64,000 nucleotides of DNA from Bacteroides sp. MSB163 (GTDB taxonomy: Bacteria; Bacteroidota; Bacteroidia; Bacteroidales; Bacteroidaceae), in assembly GCF_036416795.1 (NCBI RefSeq), contig NZ_CP143867.1, positions 4,952,001 through 5,016,000 of the forward strand, written 5' to 3'. This document shows positions 1-9,346 of the stretch, piece after piece. A program made the position numbers and the translations under genes. Position 1 is the first letter of the stretch. Each line of letters opens with the position of its first letter. Under the pieces are notes generated by a model. The model had not been told where the DNA came from and searched no databases. It was given only the letters and a program-made list of their open reading frames with translations.

Positions 1-556
1 TTCCCAATTGTTCTATTTTCGATTTAAGAGTGCATAACTCCTCATAACGACCTTTGTCGCGTCCAACAAAATAAATTGTTCCATTGTTGGTTGTCACAGA
101 CTCAGGGTTCATAAAATAGTAAGTAGAATTAAATCTCAAATTGTATCGTATACAGTCAGATTGAGTAAAACTCCATAACTCGCTATGCTTCCTCAGTGAT
201 TTGGACGGCTTCGGAGATGTTTTCCCGTCTACAGGATTCCAATACCAATATATTATTCTTCCTCTATAACCTATCTTTCTTAGGGTCGCTGGAACAGTGC
301 TATTAATAACGTTTGCATTTATGATAATACTTTGATAGGAGTTTAATCTATCAATCCAACTACTTAAATAGGATTTAGTGGATAGGCCACAGACAGAAAG
401 AACATATCGTTTAGCTCTCTTCAAAAGACCACAAGAACCATAAAGAGGCTCATGATCAACTAAATTCGGGAAATTCTGATTTATGTACTTTGGAAAGTCA
501 TCAGATAAACTGGGCCAAAGCATCAAGATTGTAGAACGCGATGAACTATGAATCAT
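1..556 (-). CDS. Capsule locus glycosyltransferase-like protein, partial at window edge
   Basis: An open frame starts at an ATG at 556 and runs off the left end of the window (185 codons visible). It begins four bases after the stop of the preceding glycosyltransferase gene on the same strand, so it is almost certainly the next gene of the capsule operon. The visible part has no signal peptide. It includes a YWYWNP stretch near the middle and a FVGRDKGR segment near residue 168, the sort of segment seen at the domain border of some GT-B capsule transferases. I cannot assign a family or substrate; a glycosyltransferase role is inferred mainly from position. The C-terminal part lies outside the window. 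Confidence 0.5.
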   Translation of the reverse strand, partial: MIHSSSRSTILMLWPSLSDDFPKYINQNFPNLVDHEPLYGSCGLLKRAKRYVLSVCGLSTKSYLSSWIDRLNSYQSIIINANVINSTVPATLRKIGYRGRIIYWYWNPVDGKTSPKPSKSLRKHSELWSFTQSDCIRYNLRFNSTYYFMNPESVTTNNGTIYFVGRDKGRYEELCTLKSKIEQLG

Positions 557-560
557 AGAA

Positions 561-1733
561 TTATTGATTTACTTTACCTAACTTTTCGTTTAATAGCTCA
601 CGAGCAGTACTAAGAATCACCGTTTTCGCACATTCAATGTCATAGCGCATGGCTACTTTTGCATTATGCTCACCAAAAGTTCTACGCAGAGATTTATCTG
701 AAATAAGTATCATTAAAGCTTTTGCAAATCCATCCACGTCATACGGAGATAAGCAAAATCCTGTTTCACCATCATGGGCATAGTCTTTTATTCCTCCAAC
801 GGTTGAGCTTATCAATGGAAGCCCGGATGCCATAGCTTCCAAAGGAGCAATACCCAAACCTTCTCTAACTGACGGATGAACAAATATATCGGCCACTCTA
901 CATAAATCAGCTATATCTTTTCTAAAACCTAAAAAATGCACCTTTTGCCTTATGTTCAGACTAGAGGCAAGAAGCTCAAGTTTTGTTTTGTCAGGTCCTT
1001 TACCACACACAACATAATGAACATTATTTAGATCGCATTTAGCAATAGCCTTTATAATAACCTTCTGATTCTTATGAATTTTAAGCTTACCGACAGAGAG
1101 AATCATGACGTCATCATCTGATATTCCGATTGATTTTCTTAATTTCTTATAAAAATCTACACTTAAAATATGGTCTATGAATTTCTTCACATCCAATCCT
1201 ATTCCATGAATTTTTCTAACATTCCGAGCCTTAAATTTTAATGCTCTTGTATAGTCCTCCTCGTTTATTGTCATAAGCATATCTACATATCCAGACATTA
1301 TGTACTCAATGGGATAATATAATATCCAATTTATCAGAGGAGCTTCGCTAAAAAAATGGAATCCATGAGCCAAATACCACACTTTAGATCCTTTCCGACG
1401 TGCTTCTCTCGCAGCTATACGTGTTACTACACTCATCACTGGACCATGTGTCCATATCACGTCGTAATTGCCTGAATCTACTATTGCTTTGACTTCACGC
1501 AAACCTTTGAGATTACGACAAACCTTGAAAGGGCTTCTCGCTAAACCAACTGTGTAAAATTTGATATTCTCATTAAAAATATTACGTAACGTATCTCCTC
1601 CTCCAATATAATCAGAACATGCTATATCTATTTCCCATCCGTCATTAATTAAAGCCTCAATATGAGGTTTCAAGAAGGCTCTAATCATACTGTCAGGTGC
1701 AGTGATCAGCATTCTTTTTTTAGATTCTTTCAT
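561..1733 (-). CDS. Glycosyltransferase family 4, capsule biosynthesis
   Basis: This 390-residue protein is a probable retaining GT-B transferase that adds one sugar to the lipid-linked capsule repeat unit at the cytoplasmic face. The C-terminal half has the GT4 signature: a VCGKGPDK donor-site loop and the E-x7-E motif in REGLGIAPLE near residues 291-299, followed by GLPLISSTVGG. The N-terminal half is the variable acceptor domain and carries LITAPDSMIRAF near the start. Its ATG overlaps the stop of the flippase gene upstream by four bases (1730-1733), which indicates translational coupling within the capsule operon. The sugar transferred cannot be told from sequence. Length is normal for the family. 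Confidence 0.85.
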   Translation of the reverse strand: MKESKKRMLITAPDSMIRAFLKPHIEALINDGWEIDIACSDYIGGGDTLRNIFNENIKFYTVGLARSPFKVCRNLKGLREVKAIVDSGNYDVIWTHGPVMSVVTRIAAREARRKGSKVWYLAHGFHFFSEAPLINWILYYPIEYIMSGYVDMLMTINEEDYTRALKFKARNVRKIHGIGLDVKKFIDHILSVDFYKKLRKSIGISDDDVMILSVGKLKIHKNQKVIIKAIAKCDLNNVHYVVCGKGPDKTKLELLASSLNIRQKVHFLGFRKDIADLCRVADIFVHPSVREGLGIAPLEAMASGLPLISSTVGGIKDYAHDGETGFCLSPYDVDGFAKALMILISDKSLRRTFGEHNAKVAMRYDIECAKTVILSTARELLNEKLGKVNQ

Positions 1734-3160
1734 TTTCGAACCGATTTAGATTTCATAATAAAATAAGTTGCGCTTAAAAGACTTTTCAAGGAGTCTCTGA
1801 AAACAATATTTTGTATCATTAGTATCAATCCCAAGCCACATATCAAGACTATCCAATTCTCAGTGTACAAGGAAATAAAAATGTGAAATACTGCAAACAA
1901 TAACTCATATAGCGACATTGACATCGTTTTTACTTTCATGAATTTTCCTATAATTTGTTCTGAAATAAAACATCTAATCGCCCCTATAGCAACCATACTA
2001 ATAAGAGTCAGCACCAATGAATTGAAAACATAGACGCTAATAACTCCGAAAAGAACACTAAGCGCAAGTATAAGATAATTTACATACATCATTTCCTTTT
2101 CACGCCTTAATACCTTAAAGTAAGTAATAAATACCAGATTCATCTTAGCATCGAATATGCACATAGGCAATAGAATTGCTAAATATGCAACACTATCTGC
2201 ATAATTCGGTAGCCATAGATTTATCAGCCATTTGCCCGGTATCATCAGAAAATATATCCACGGCATTAAGAAAAAGCAAAATCGGAACATATTAATGTAA
2301 GCATATAACTTTCCGTCATCTGATGTACATCGCAGAGCCGGGGAGAAAACCATTGAAACCTGCCGGATAAAGACAAGAGCAAACGCAGTAAGAGAAAGAG
2401 CCAAAGAAACTTTACCAAAAACAATAATACCCCAATGGCTATCTATAAAAAATCGGTCGATTCCCGCAATCAGCAAAGAAGCTATTCCAGATAGCATTAG
2501 AGTGACTCCAACCTTTATAGAATCTTTCAACTCCGGCCATATTTTTTTATATGGCACTGATATTTTTGACAGAAAATAGCGACCTTTATAAAGACTATAG
2601 CATAAATTAAGTAAAGAACCGACTATAAAAACACATAGAAATATGTATATATCTCTAATTCCCAATAAAATAAGTACTATTAAAGATAATAGAAAAAAAA
2701 GTTTGTCAATTATCACAGAAAAAGAATACCAATGTGTATGATTTGCAGCTTGAAAGATATAACCCATATACATTGAACAATTGAAAATAACCATATAGAT
2801 AACACTAAAAAAAAATATGATTCTCCTTTCGTATGTCATTGGAGCAAGAATCAGTATAATGGTTATTATTACTGCAAAAATTATCTGTATCATCACAACT
2901 ATGCGAAACTGCCCGCTAACAGCATTGCGATTCATTTCGCTAAAATCTAAGCCACTATATTTAAGATAAACGCCATCGTTTATTCCGCAATGAAAAAAGC
3001 CAACATAAGCAGAGTAAAAAATGAATAACTGCCAAAATGAATACCCTTCCACACCTAAGAATTTGGGAAGTAAAAGAGTAACAACACAACTTTGAACAAG
3101 GGATATTATCTGGGCTGTAAAGGCAACTTTTAGATTTCTACCTAACTGACCTATGTTCAT
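1730..3160 (-). CDS. Wzx-like oligosaccharide flippase (MATE/MOP family)
   Basis: The protein has 476 residues and about a dozen hydrophobic segments spread evenly along its length, starting with a segment around residues 10-35 that reads VAFTAQIISLVQSCVVTLLL. This fits the polysaccharide transport branch of the MOP exporter superfamily, which moves undecaprenyl-linked repeat units across the inner membrane. Early residues include LLPKFLGVEGYSFWQLF, a pattern typical of Wzx proteins. It lies between the Wzy-like polymerase upstream (23-base overlap) and a GT4 downstream (4-base overlap), the usual setting for a Wzx/Wzy-dependent pathway. Substrate specificity is not readable. No truncation is seen. 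Confidence 0.85.
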   Translation of the reverse strand: MNIGQLGRNLKVAFTAQIISLVQSCVVTLLLPKFLGVEGYSFWQLFIFYSAYVGFFHCGINDGVYLKYSGLDFSEMNRNAVSGQFRIVVMIQIIFAVIITIILILAPMTYERRIIFFFSVIYMVIFNCSMYMGYIFQAANHTHWYSFSVIIDKLFFLLSLIVLILLGIRDIYIFLCVFIVGSLLNLCYSLYKGRYFLSKISVPYKKIWPELKDSIKVGVTLMLSGIASLLIAGIDRFFIDSHWGIIVFGKVSLALSLTAFALVFIRQVSMVFSPALRCTSDDGKLYAYINMFRFCFFLMPWIYFLMIPGKWLINLWLPNYADSVAYLAILLPMCIFDAKMNLVFITYFKVLRREKEMMYVNYLILALSVLFGVISVYVFNSLVLTLISMVAIGAIRCFISEQIIGKFMKVKTMSMSLYELLFAVFHIFISLYTENWIVLICGLGLILMIQNIVFRDSLKSLLSATYFIMKSKSVRK

Positions 3161-4475
3161 ATTGAGTGAATAATGTTCGTTTTCCGTATAATAACACCAA
3201 TAAAGAAAAGATTATAATATAGACTAACTGACTAATACTCAAAACAAAACGAATTAAACATTCGCCTATTCCTTGCATAGCAATTCCATAAATTAGAAAT
3301 GAATAAAGCATTAAATATATGGGGTGTCCGCCCCATTTCCGTAACAAATGATAAGCAATTCCAGCAAAAAAACCGATTAGACACTCTATTATATACACAC
3401 CAACTAAACCAAAGTCATAATAATACGTTCTAAGAGCTGTATAAATATTAGTCGATTTGCCTTTCCCTACGGAAACAAATGGCAAAAAATGAATATCATT
3501 GGGCACAGACATTCCGCAAGCATTTAAAAGTCCATAAAAGCCAAAGAATGTTTCCTCTCCAAAAAACCTACTATCAGGTTTATATACTTCAAGACTCCGA
3601 TCTAATGCTATTATGGCCGCTCCACTATACCCAAAAAGCATCTCATCCCACGAGGATTTTCCAGTTTTTCCTGTCAAAAGGCCCAATGTTTGGAACACTG
3701 TAAAAAATATAACAAATGCTAGAAACATCCTTTTAATCACACTAAAAAGACGATTTAAGCTCAATCGAGTCCTTTTACTTTTGAATATATTAAGGTAATA
3801 AGCGACAATAAAAACAAAACAAATATATTGAAGCATAAAGGTACGTCCTGATCCCAATGCACTAACGAGCAAAGAAACAAGAATAACAATCATTTCCAAT
3901 TTACTCTGCAACAGTGACGTACCGACCTTTTCTTCTCCGATTACAATTTTCTGAATCAAAAAATAGGAATAAAAGTAACCACTTACTTGAACGAAAAATG
4001 AGACAAGCGTTAATGCCATATTTCTAGACTCTATCGTACCATGAACCGAAGCAGCCCTATTATATTCCATCATATTGCTATAATCAGCATTTATGCTAAC
4101 TGAAAGAGCTGTACTCATTGCATTTTGAATTCCCAAATACAATATGAAAACACAAAATATAAGATAAATAAATGTGATTTTCTTTTTAGGCAAGCGCAAA
4201 ATCACCATATAGTTACTATACTGTTTTCCTGCAATCGTGGTACTATAAGCACTACCCAAAAAGAACGAAAGGGCAAATGCTGCTAGCGCACTTACTATGA
4301 ATAAGGACGTTTCAAAGCTTATGTCAACCGGAGTACCAATAACATTAGACAAAGCTATTAAAGAAGTAAGAAGAAAAGACTCACATACCAATGGAAATGG
4401 AGCCATAGGATCGCAATTAGATGAAACAAGTGCAAAAATAGTCAATAAAAAAAGCATTAGTACTAATGCTAACAT
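3138..4475 (-). CDS. Wzy-like O-antigen/capsule repeat polymerase
   Basis: This 445-residue protein is made almost entirely of hydrophobic segments (roughly ten to twelve), with one larger soluble loop around residues 270-330 that reads LLTGKTGKSSWDEMLFGYSG and then carries short charged stretches. That layout, and its place directly before the flippase, match a Wzy polymerase that joins repeat units on the periplasmic side. Wzy proteins share little sequence, so the call rests on topology and context. The reading frame overlaps the upstream GT4 by 7 bases and the downstream Wzx by 23 bases, so the three genes are tightly coupled. The possible alternative is an O-antigen ligase-type membrane protein. 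Confidence 0.75.
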   Translation of the reverse strand: MLALVLMLFLLTIFALVSSNCDPMAPFPLVCESFLLTSLIALSNVIGTPVDISFETSLFIVSALAAFALSFFLGSAYSTTIAGKQYSNYMVILRLPKKKITFIYLIFCVFILYLGIQNAMSTALSVSINADYSNMMEYNRAASVHGTIESRNMALTLVSFFVQVSGYFYSYFLIQKIVIGEEKVGTSLLQSKLEMIVILVSLLVSALGSGRTFMLQYICFVFIVAYYLNIFKSKRTRLSLNRLFSVIKRMFLAFVIFFTVFQTLGLLTGKTGKSSWDEMLFGYSGAAIIALDRSLEVYKPDSRFFGEETFFGFYGLLNACGMSVPNDIHFLPFVSVGKGKSTNIYTALRTYYYDFGLVGVYIIECLIGFFAGIAYHLLRKWGGHPIYLMLYSFLIYGIAMQGIGECLIRFVLSISQLVYIIIFSLLVLLYGKRTLFTQYEHRSVR

Positions 4476-5572
4476 ACCCGATTTCCCTTTTTTAGTTGTC
4501 TATATATCGCCTTCAGTTTATCAGCAGATAAACTAATATCAAACTTGGTATTTTCAATTTTCCGCCTTGCTTTTTCACGATCGTAATCCTGCAATGACCA
4601 GTCTATTGCCTTTATCCAATCTTCCAATGGAGCGTTTAAGTCTAAAAAACGGACATTACCTGTCACATCAACGGCTCGCGTTACGACAGTAGATGTAACT
4701 ATCCGAAGCCCAGCTGCTTGCGCCTCAACAATCGCATTGGGAAGCCCTTCAAATTTTGACGGAAATAAGAAACTATCAAAAATACCCAAAAGACATTTGA
4801 CATCGCTTCGACTCCCTAAAAAATGCACTTGCTCCGATATACCTAACTTAGATGCATATTCTTTCATTTTTTCCAGTAATGGCCCGTCCCCCACCAAAAC
4901 AAGACTTACATCACCATGAAGTTTAAAATATCGGCTGAAAAGTTCTAATATAAAAACGTGATTTTTCGCCTCTACAAACCGGCCAACATGTCCAATTATC
5001 TTAGCTTTTATACCCAATTTAGTTTTTAATTCTTCAAATACTTTTTGAGGAAAAACAAATGTTTTGCTATCAACTCCGTTGTCTATAACTTCAAATGCCT
5101 TGTTCCCATGCATCCATATTCCTGCCTCGGGACCGCAAGCAAAACATTTATAGGGAACATTCTTTATTTTATAACGATTATAGTAGTGAAGACACTTTCC
5201 TATAATACCCCCTACATTATTTTGGGTATTCCTTGAATGAAGGATGATATTTATATTTCTGGAATGCGCTTCAATAATTGGTGTCGTATTCAAAAGGGCA
5301 TTCGCATGAATATGTATACAGTCGTATCCTTTGTCTAATAATTTTCCTAATTGTCTTTTATGCTCAAGTGGATGCTTGAAGAAAGGCGGTAAAACAAATA
5401 TTTTACCTCCACGTTTATCAATCATCTCCCTTAAATGTATATTAGTAATATCCGAATTTTGTATACAAAAATCTATTTGAAATTCGTTTGAATCCAAAAA
5501 GGGAAGCAAATTCGTCAGAGTAGTTTCAACCCCTCCTATATTCAAACCATATAAATAATGTAAAATACGCAT
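4469..5572 (-). CDS. Glycosyltransferase family 4 (EpsF-like), capsule biosynthesis
   Basis: A 367-residue GT-B transferase. The N-terminus carries HYLYGLNIGGVETTLTNL, the acceptor-domain glycine loop typical of EpsF-like GT4 enzymes. The C-terminal domain has GHVGRFVEAKNH, LVGDGPLLEKM and the E-x7-E motif in FEGLPNAIVEAQAAG near residues 275-283. It should add a hexose or similar sugar to the capsule repeat unit. The gene follows ugd after an 88-base gap and overlaps the Wzy-like gene by 7 bases. The start ATG at 5572 gives the expected beta strand (MRILHYLY) at the extreme N-terminus, so no earlier start is needed. The exact donor is unknown. Confidence 0.85.
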   Translation of the reverse strand: MRILHYLYGLNIGGVETTLTNLLPFLDSNEFQIDFCIQNSDITNIHLREMIDKRGGKIFVLPPFFKHPLEHKRQLGKLLDKGYDCIHIHANALLNTTPIIEAHSRNINIILHSRNTQNNVGGIIGKCLHYYNRYKIKNVPYKCFACGPEAGIWMHGNKAFEVIDNGVDSKTFVFPQKVFEELKTKLGIKAKIIGHVGRFVEAKNHVFILELFSRYFKLHGDVSLVLVGDGPLLEKMKEYASKLGISEQVHFLGSRSDVKCLLGIFDSFLFPSKFEGLPNAIVEAQAAGLRIVTSTVVTRAVDVTGNVRFLDLNAPLEDWIKAIDWSLQDYDREKARRKIENTKFDISLSADKLKAIYRQLKKGNRVC

Positions 5573-5660
5573 TACTGATTATATTTATGACATATTTAAA
5601 ATGTAAACTATAATACCAAATATTGCAAACAGAATCTATAAACAGATATAAAAGTGGAGT

Positions 5661-6974
5661 CTATTTACCTATACAAAAATAATATATTCCAACCTCCATC
5701 ACTTCTCTCTTTTCATAGATATTTCGTCCATCAACCACCACTGCCTGCCTCATCGTCTTCTTCAACACCCCCCAACTCGGCATCCTAAACTCCTTCCACT
5801 CCGTCACCAACAGCAACGCATCCGCATCCAATACCGCATCATACATATCCGTAGCATAGACAACCTTATCCCCTATCCTACGCTTACATTCATCCATCGC
5901 AATCGGATCATAAACCTTCACGCTTGCACCAGCCTCTATCAACCTATCAATCAAAACCAATGCCGGAGCCTCTCTCATATCATCCGTTTCAGGCTTGAAA
6001 GCCAAACCCCATAAAGCGATTTGCTTACCTTCCAAGTCTCCATTATAATGCTTCAGCAATTTATCAAAAAGAATACTCTTTTGTCTCTCATTCACCTCTT
6101 CAACAGCCTTCAAAACACGCATCGGATAACCATTCTTTTCCGCAGTCTTTATCAACGCCTTCACATCCTTCGGAAAACAAGAGCCACCATATCCACAACC
6201 GGGATACAAAAATTTACTGCCAATACGACTATCCGCACCAATACCTTTGCGAACCATATTCACATCAGCACCAACCAGCTCACAGAGGTTAGCGATATCA
6301 TTCATAAAGCTAATCCGTGTAGCCAACATAGAATTAGCAGCATACTTTATCATTTCCGCACTCGGAATATCAGTAAATATCAACCGATAATTATTCATCA
6401 TAAAAGGCTTGTAAAGACGCTCCATTATAGCCTTGGCCTTTTCCGATTCCACACCTACCACCACACGGTCGGGCTTCATAAAATCATCTACCGCATCACC
6501 TTCTTTCAGAAACTCGGGATTGGAAGCCACATCAAACTCTATCTTTACATTACGCTTGTCAAGTTCTTCCTGAATGGCAGACTTTACCTTTTGTGCGGTA
6601 CCCACAGGAACCGTACTCTTAGTTACAACCAGTACATACTTATTCATATTGCATCCAATAGTACGCGCAACTTCCAGTACATATTTCAAATCAGCACTGC
6701 CATCCTCATCAGGAGGAGTACCAACTGCACTAAACATAACCTCTACATCATCCAGACACTCCTTCAAGTCCGTTGTAAATTTCAGACGGCCCGCAGTATA
6801 GTTACGATGAACCATATCTTCCAAGCCCGGCTCATAAATGGGAATAATACCTTTCTTCAGATTTTCTATCTTACTGTCCTGCACATCCACACAAGTCACG
6901 TCAATCCCCATTTCCGAAAAACAGGTACCTGTCACCAAACCGACATAGCCGGTACCAACTATTGCTATTTTCAT
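5661..6974 (-). CDS. ugd: UDP-glucose 6-dehydrogenase
   Basis: The enzyme oxidises UDP-glucose to UDP-glucuronate with two NAD+. The 437-residue protein begins with the NAD-binding motif GTGYVGLVTG (residues 7-16). It has the NPEFLKEGDAVDDF segment and the catalytic cysteine in GCGYGGSCFPKD at about residue 266, followed by the C-terminal UDP-binding domain with ALWGLAFKPETDDMREAP. All catalytic features are present and the length is normal. It is followed by the GT4 gene and preceded, 21 bases away, by the UDP-glucuronate 4-epimerase, so the two form a supply line for UDP-GlcA and UDP-GalA. This predicts a uronic-acid-containing, negatively charged capsule. The product could also feed the UDP-xylose synthase encoded at 44.5-45.4 kb. 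Confidence 0.95.
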   Translation of the reverse strand: MKIAIVGTGYVGLVTGTCFSEMGIDVTCVDVQDSKIENLKKGIIPIYEPGLEDMVHRNYTAGRLKFTTDLKECLDDVEVMFSAVGTPPDEDGSADLKYVLEVARTIGCNMNKYVLVVTKSTVPVGTAQKVKSAIQEELDKRNVKIEFDVASNPEFLKEGDAVDDFMKPDRVVVGVESEKAKAIMERLYKPFMMNNYRLIFTDIPSAEMIKYAANSMLATRISFMNDIANLCELVGADVNMVRKGIGADSRIGSKFLYPGCGYGGSCFPKDVKALIKTAEKNGYPMRVLKAVEEVNERQKSILFDKLLKHYNGDLEGKQIALWGLAFKPETDDMREAPALVLIDRLIEAGASVKVYDPIAMDECKRRIGDKVVYATDMYDAVLDADALLLVTEWKEFRMPSWGVLKKTMRQAVVVDGRNIYEKREVMEVGIYYFCIGK

Positions 6975-6995
6975 ACTATCTTAGTTCACTTTTAA

Positions 6996-8048
6996 TTACA
7001 ATTGATAAAAAGAACGATACCAGTCTATCGTCTCCTGAACTCCCTCTTTAATCGGCTTATCAGGCTTAAACCCTAACTCATCCTGCAAAGCCGAAGTATC
7101 CGCATTCGTTTGATAAACGTCTCCCGGCTGCATCGGAAGATATATCTTCTCAGCCGGACGGCCTATCGCTTCTTCTATAGCGTGGATAAAGTCCATAAGC
7201 TTCACAGGATGTGAATTACCGATATTATATATTTTGTAAGGAGCAGTAGAAGAACTGGGATCAGGAGCCTGGGCACTCCAGTCAATATCAGGAACAGGAA
7301 TGTGGTCTATTACACGAAGAATCCCTTCAACGATATCATCAATATAAGTGAAATCGCGCAGCATATCTCCATTATTGAAAACCTTTATCGGCCTCCCGTG
7401 CAACATAGCATCGGCAAAAAGGAAAGGTGACATATCCGGACGCCCCCAAGGACCATAAACCGTAAAGAACCGTAAACCGGTAGAAGGAATACCATATAAA
7501 TGGCTGTAAGTATGAGCCATTAATTCATTTGATTTCTTTGTCGCTGCATAAAGACTCACAGGATGCGCTATACTGTCTTTTTCCGAAAAAGGAACCTTCC
7601 CATTCAAACCATAAACACTACTGGAACTGGCATAAATCAAATGTTTCACCTGATAATGCCGGCAACCTTCCAACACATTCAAGAAACCATCTATATTACT
7701 TTCTACATAAGCATACGGGTTCTCTATGGAATAACGCACTCCTGCTTGAGCAGCCAGGTTTACAACCTTGTCAAAATGCTCATTGGCAAAAAGCATTTGC
7801 ATAGCCTGTTTGTCTTCCAAATTCATACGGACAAACCGAAAATGCTTATATGCACTACTTGGGACAAATTTATACCAATCAACAGAACTTTTATCAATGC
7901 CTAAAGTCTCTAAACGGCCATATTTCAAATCGACATCATAATAACTATTTATATTATCCAAACCAACTACTTCATCTCCCCTAGAAAGCAATTGTTTACA
8001 TACGTAGGAGCCTATAAAACCAACAGAACCAGTAACTAAAATTTTCAT
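6996..8048 (-). CDS. UDP-glucuronate 4-epimerase (NAD-dependent SDR)
   Basis: This 350-residue extended short-chain dehydrogenase starts with the Rossmann motif TGSVGFIGSYV (one residue differs from the common TGAAGFIG) and has DNINSYYDVDLKYGRL. That segment is characteristic of UDP-glucuronate epimerases that make UDP-galacturonate. The catalytic YxxxK is present in SLYAATKKSNE, with the serine cluster YASSSSVYG upstream of it, and RFFTVYGPWGRPDM follows. It sits directly before ugd, which supplies its substrate, so the pathway UDP-Glc to UDP-GlcA to UDP-GalA is complete within the locus. A UDP-glucose 4-epimerase role is less likely because of the DLKYGRL-type segment. Confidence 0.88.
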   Translation of the reverse strand: MKILVTGSVGFIGSYVCKQLLSRGDEVVGLDNINSYYDVDLKYGRLETLGIDKSSVDWYKFVPSSAYKHFRFVRMNLEDKQAMQMLFANEHFDKVVNLAAQAGVRYSIENPYAYVESNIDGFLNVLEGCRHYQVKHLIYASSSSVYGLNGKVPFSEKDSIAHPVSLYAATKKSNELMAHTYSHLYGIPSTGLRFFTVYGPWGRPDMSPFLFADAMLHGRPIKVFNNGDMLRDFTYIDDIVEGILRVIDHIPVPDIDWSAQAPDPSSSTAPYKIYNIGNSHPVKLMDFIHAIEEAIGRPAEKIYLPMQPGDVYQTNADTSALQDELGFKPDKPIKEGVQETIDWYRSFYQL

Positions 8049-8231
8049 TTATCTCATTTATACCATTAATCAATATGCACTGGGGCAATGATTCGACTCA
8101 GTCTAAAAAAACAAAATCTTCCAACACATCCATTACTATATATCGAATTTAATTTTAAGTTCGCAACAAAGACACACACTCCCAGTACCTAATTTGAGCA
8201 CTTACTTTTATTTGATTAAATATTGAAATAT

Positions 8232-8771
8232 TCATCCAATCTCTACCAACCTAGGATGCCTGTTATCCTTTTCACTCAAAAGAATCTTATCTATTGGTAT
8301 CCTCCAATCAATTCCCAAATCCGGATCATCCCACGCCAAAGCACTTTCACTTTCCGGAGCATAAAAATTATCACACTTATATTGAAATATCACTTCCTCA
8401 CTCAACACACTGAAACCATGTGCAAAGCCTCTGGGGATAAAGAACTGACGATGATTTTCTTCTGTAAGCTCTACAGCTACATGCTGTCCGAAAGTCGGAG
8501 AACCTTTTCTAATATCCACAGCAACATCCAAAGCAGCTCCTTTCACTACGCGCACCAACTTGCTCTGAGCAAAAGGCGGTTTCTGAAAATGCAAACCACG
8601 AATGACACCATAAGACGATTTGGATTCATTATCCTGCACAAACGTCGTCTTACAAACTTTTTCTTCAAATTCTCTTTGGTTGAAGGATTCAAAAAAGTAA
8701 CCGCGATCATCTTTAAAAAGACGAGGTTCAATGATGACAACGCCCTCTATTAATGTTTTTATAACTTCCAT
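8232..8771 (-). CDS. rfbC: dTDP-4-dehydrorhamnose 3,5-epimerase
   Basis: A 179-residue cupin epimerase that converts dTDP-4-keto-6-deoxy-glucose to the L-lyxo form in dTDP-L-rhamnose synthesis. Visible family features are FFESFNQREFE near the N-terminus, GVIRGLHFQ with the catalytic histidine, KLVRVVKGAALDVAVDIRKG, and FFIPRGFAHGF followed by the tyrosine-containing FQYKCDNFYAP. The length is typical. The other three rhamnose genes (rfbA, rfbB, rfbD) are not in the window, so they must lie elsewhere in the locus or genome if rhamnose is made. The gene follows upxZ after 30 bases and precedes the epimerase after a 183-base gap in which I see no gene. Confidence 0.92.
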   Translation of the reverse strand: MEVIKTLIEGVVIIEPRLFKDDRGYFFESFNQREFEEKVCKTTFVQDNESKSSYGVIRGLHFQKPPFAQSKLVRVVKGAALDVAVDIRKGSPTFGQHVAVELTEENHRQFFIPRGFAHGFSVLSEEVIFQYKCDNFYAPESESALAWDDPDLGIDWRIPIDKILLSEKDNRHPRLVEIG

Positions 8772-8801
8772 ATTGTTTCAAAAGATATATGTAGAGGCAT
8801 T

Positions 8802-9290
8802 TTATTCATCAACATATTCCCACGGATAAGGATTATTGACCGCATTTTGAAACTCCTCGGCAGCTTCCATTTGTTCAACTGTGAGCGATGATGAATCCCA
8901 AGAAGCGATAATGGCACGCCCCTCGTCAGCTAAAGACTCATCGAACACTTCACCATAGCAAGCAGTGAGCAAGCGAAGTTTTAATAACGAAGCGGGAAGA
9001 GTATCGAGGATATCCCAGCAACGATCCAACACTTCCTGAACATGTTTCTGTTTTTCACCATGATCAACGAAGGAAGCACTATAACCCATCAAGAGAGCAA
9101 GACAAACATCCGCCTGTTCTTCAACTGTGGAGCCTTTTACACCGGAATTATACAATGCCGTGGTCAGGCGATAAACCTCGCCATTACGACGGGAAAGATC
9201 GTCGCTATAGACAGGACTCCCGTCCATACCCAAATACATCAGATCGTGCGCCGCACGCTGAAGGACAGCTATTTCTTCAGAAAGAGACAT
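8802..9290 (-). CDS. upxZ: UpxZ family transcription antitermination antagonist
   Basis: This 162-residue soluble protein has the look of the UpxZ family, which in Bacteroides fragilis blocks the UpxY antiterminators of other capsule loci and so helps ensure that one capsule is made at a time. Visible hallmarks are the N-terminal helix LQRAAHDLMYLGMDGSPVYSDD and the mid-section VCLALLMGYSASFVDHGEK. The residues are acidic and mostly helical, with no membrane segment. It is the second gene of the operon, 56 bases after upxY, the usual upxY-upxZ order. The identification is by sequence recognition and position; action on other loci is family knowledge and was not observed here. Confidence 0.9.
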   Translation of the reverse strand: MSLSEEIAVLQRAAHDLMYLGMDGSPVYSDDLSRRNGEVYRLTTALYNSGVKGSTVEEQADVCLALLMGYSASFVDHGEKQKHVQEVLDRCWDILDTLPASLLKLRLLTACYGEVFDESLADEGRAIIASWDSSSLTVEQMEAAEEFQNAVNNPYPWEYVDE

Positions 9291-9346
9291 AATGATTTAT
9301 GATTTATGATTTATCAGCCATCCCAAAAGCAATGGCCGACCGTCAA

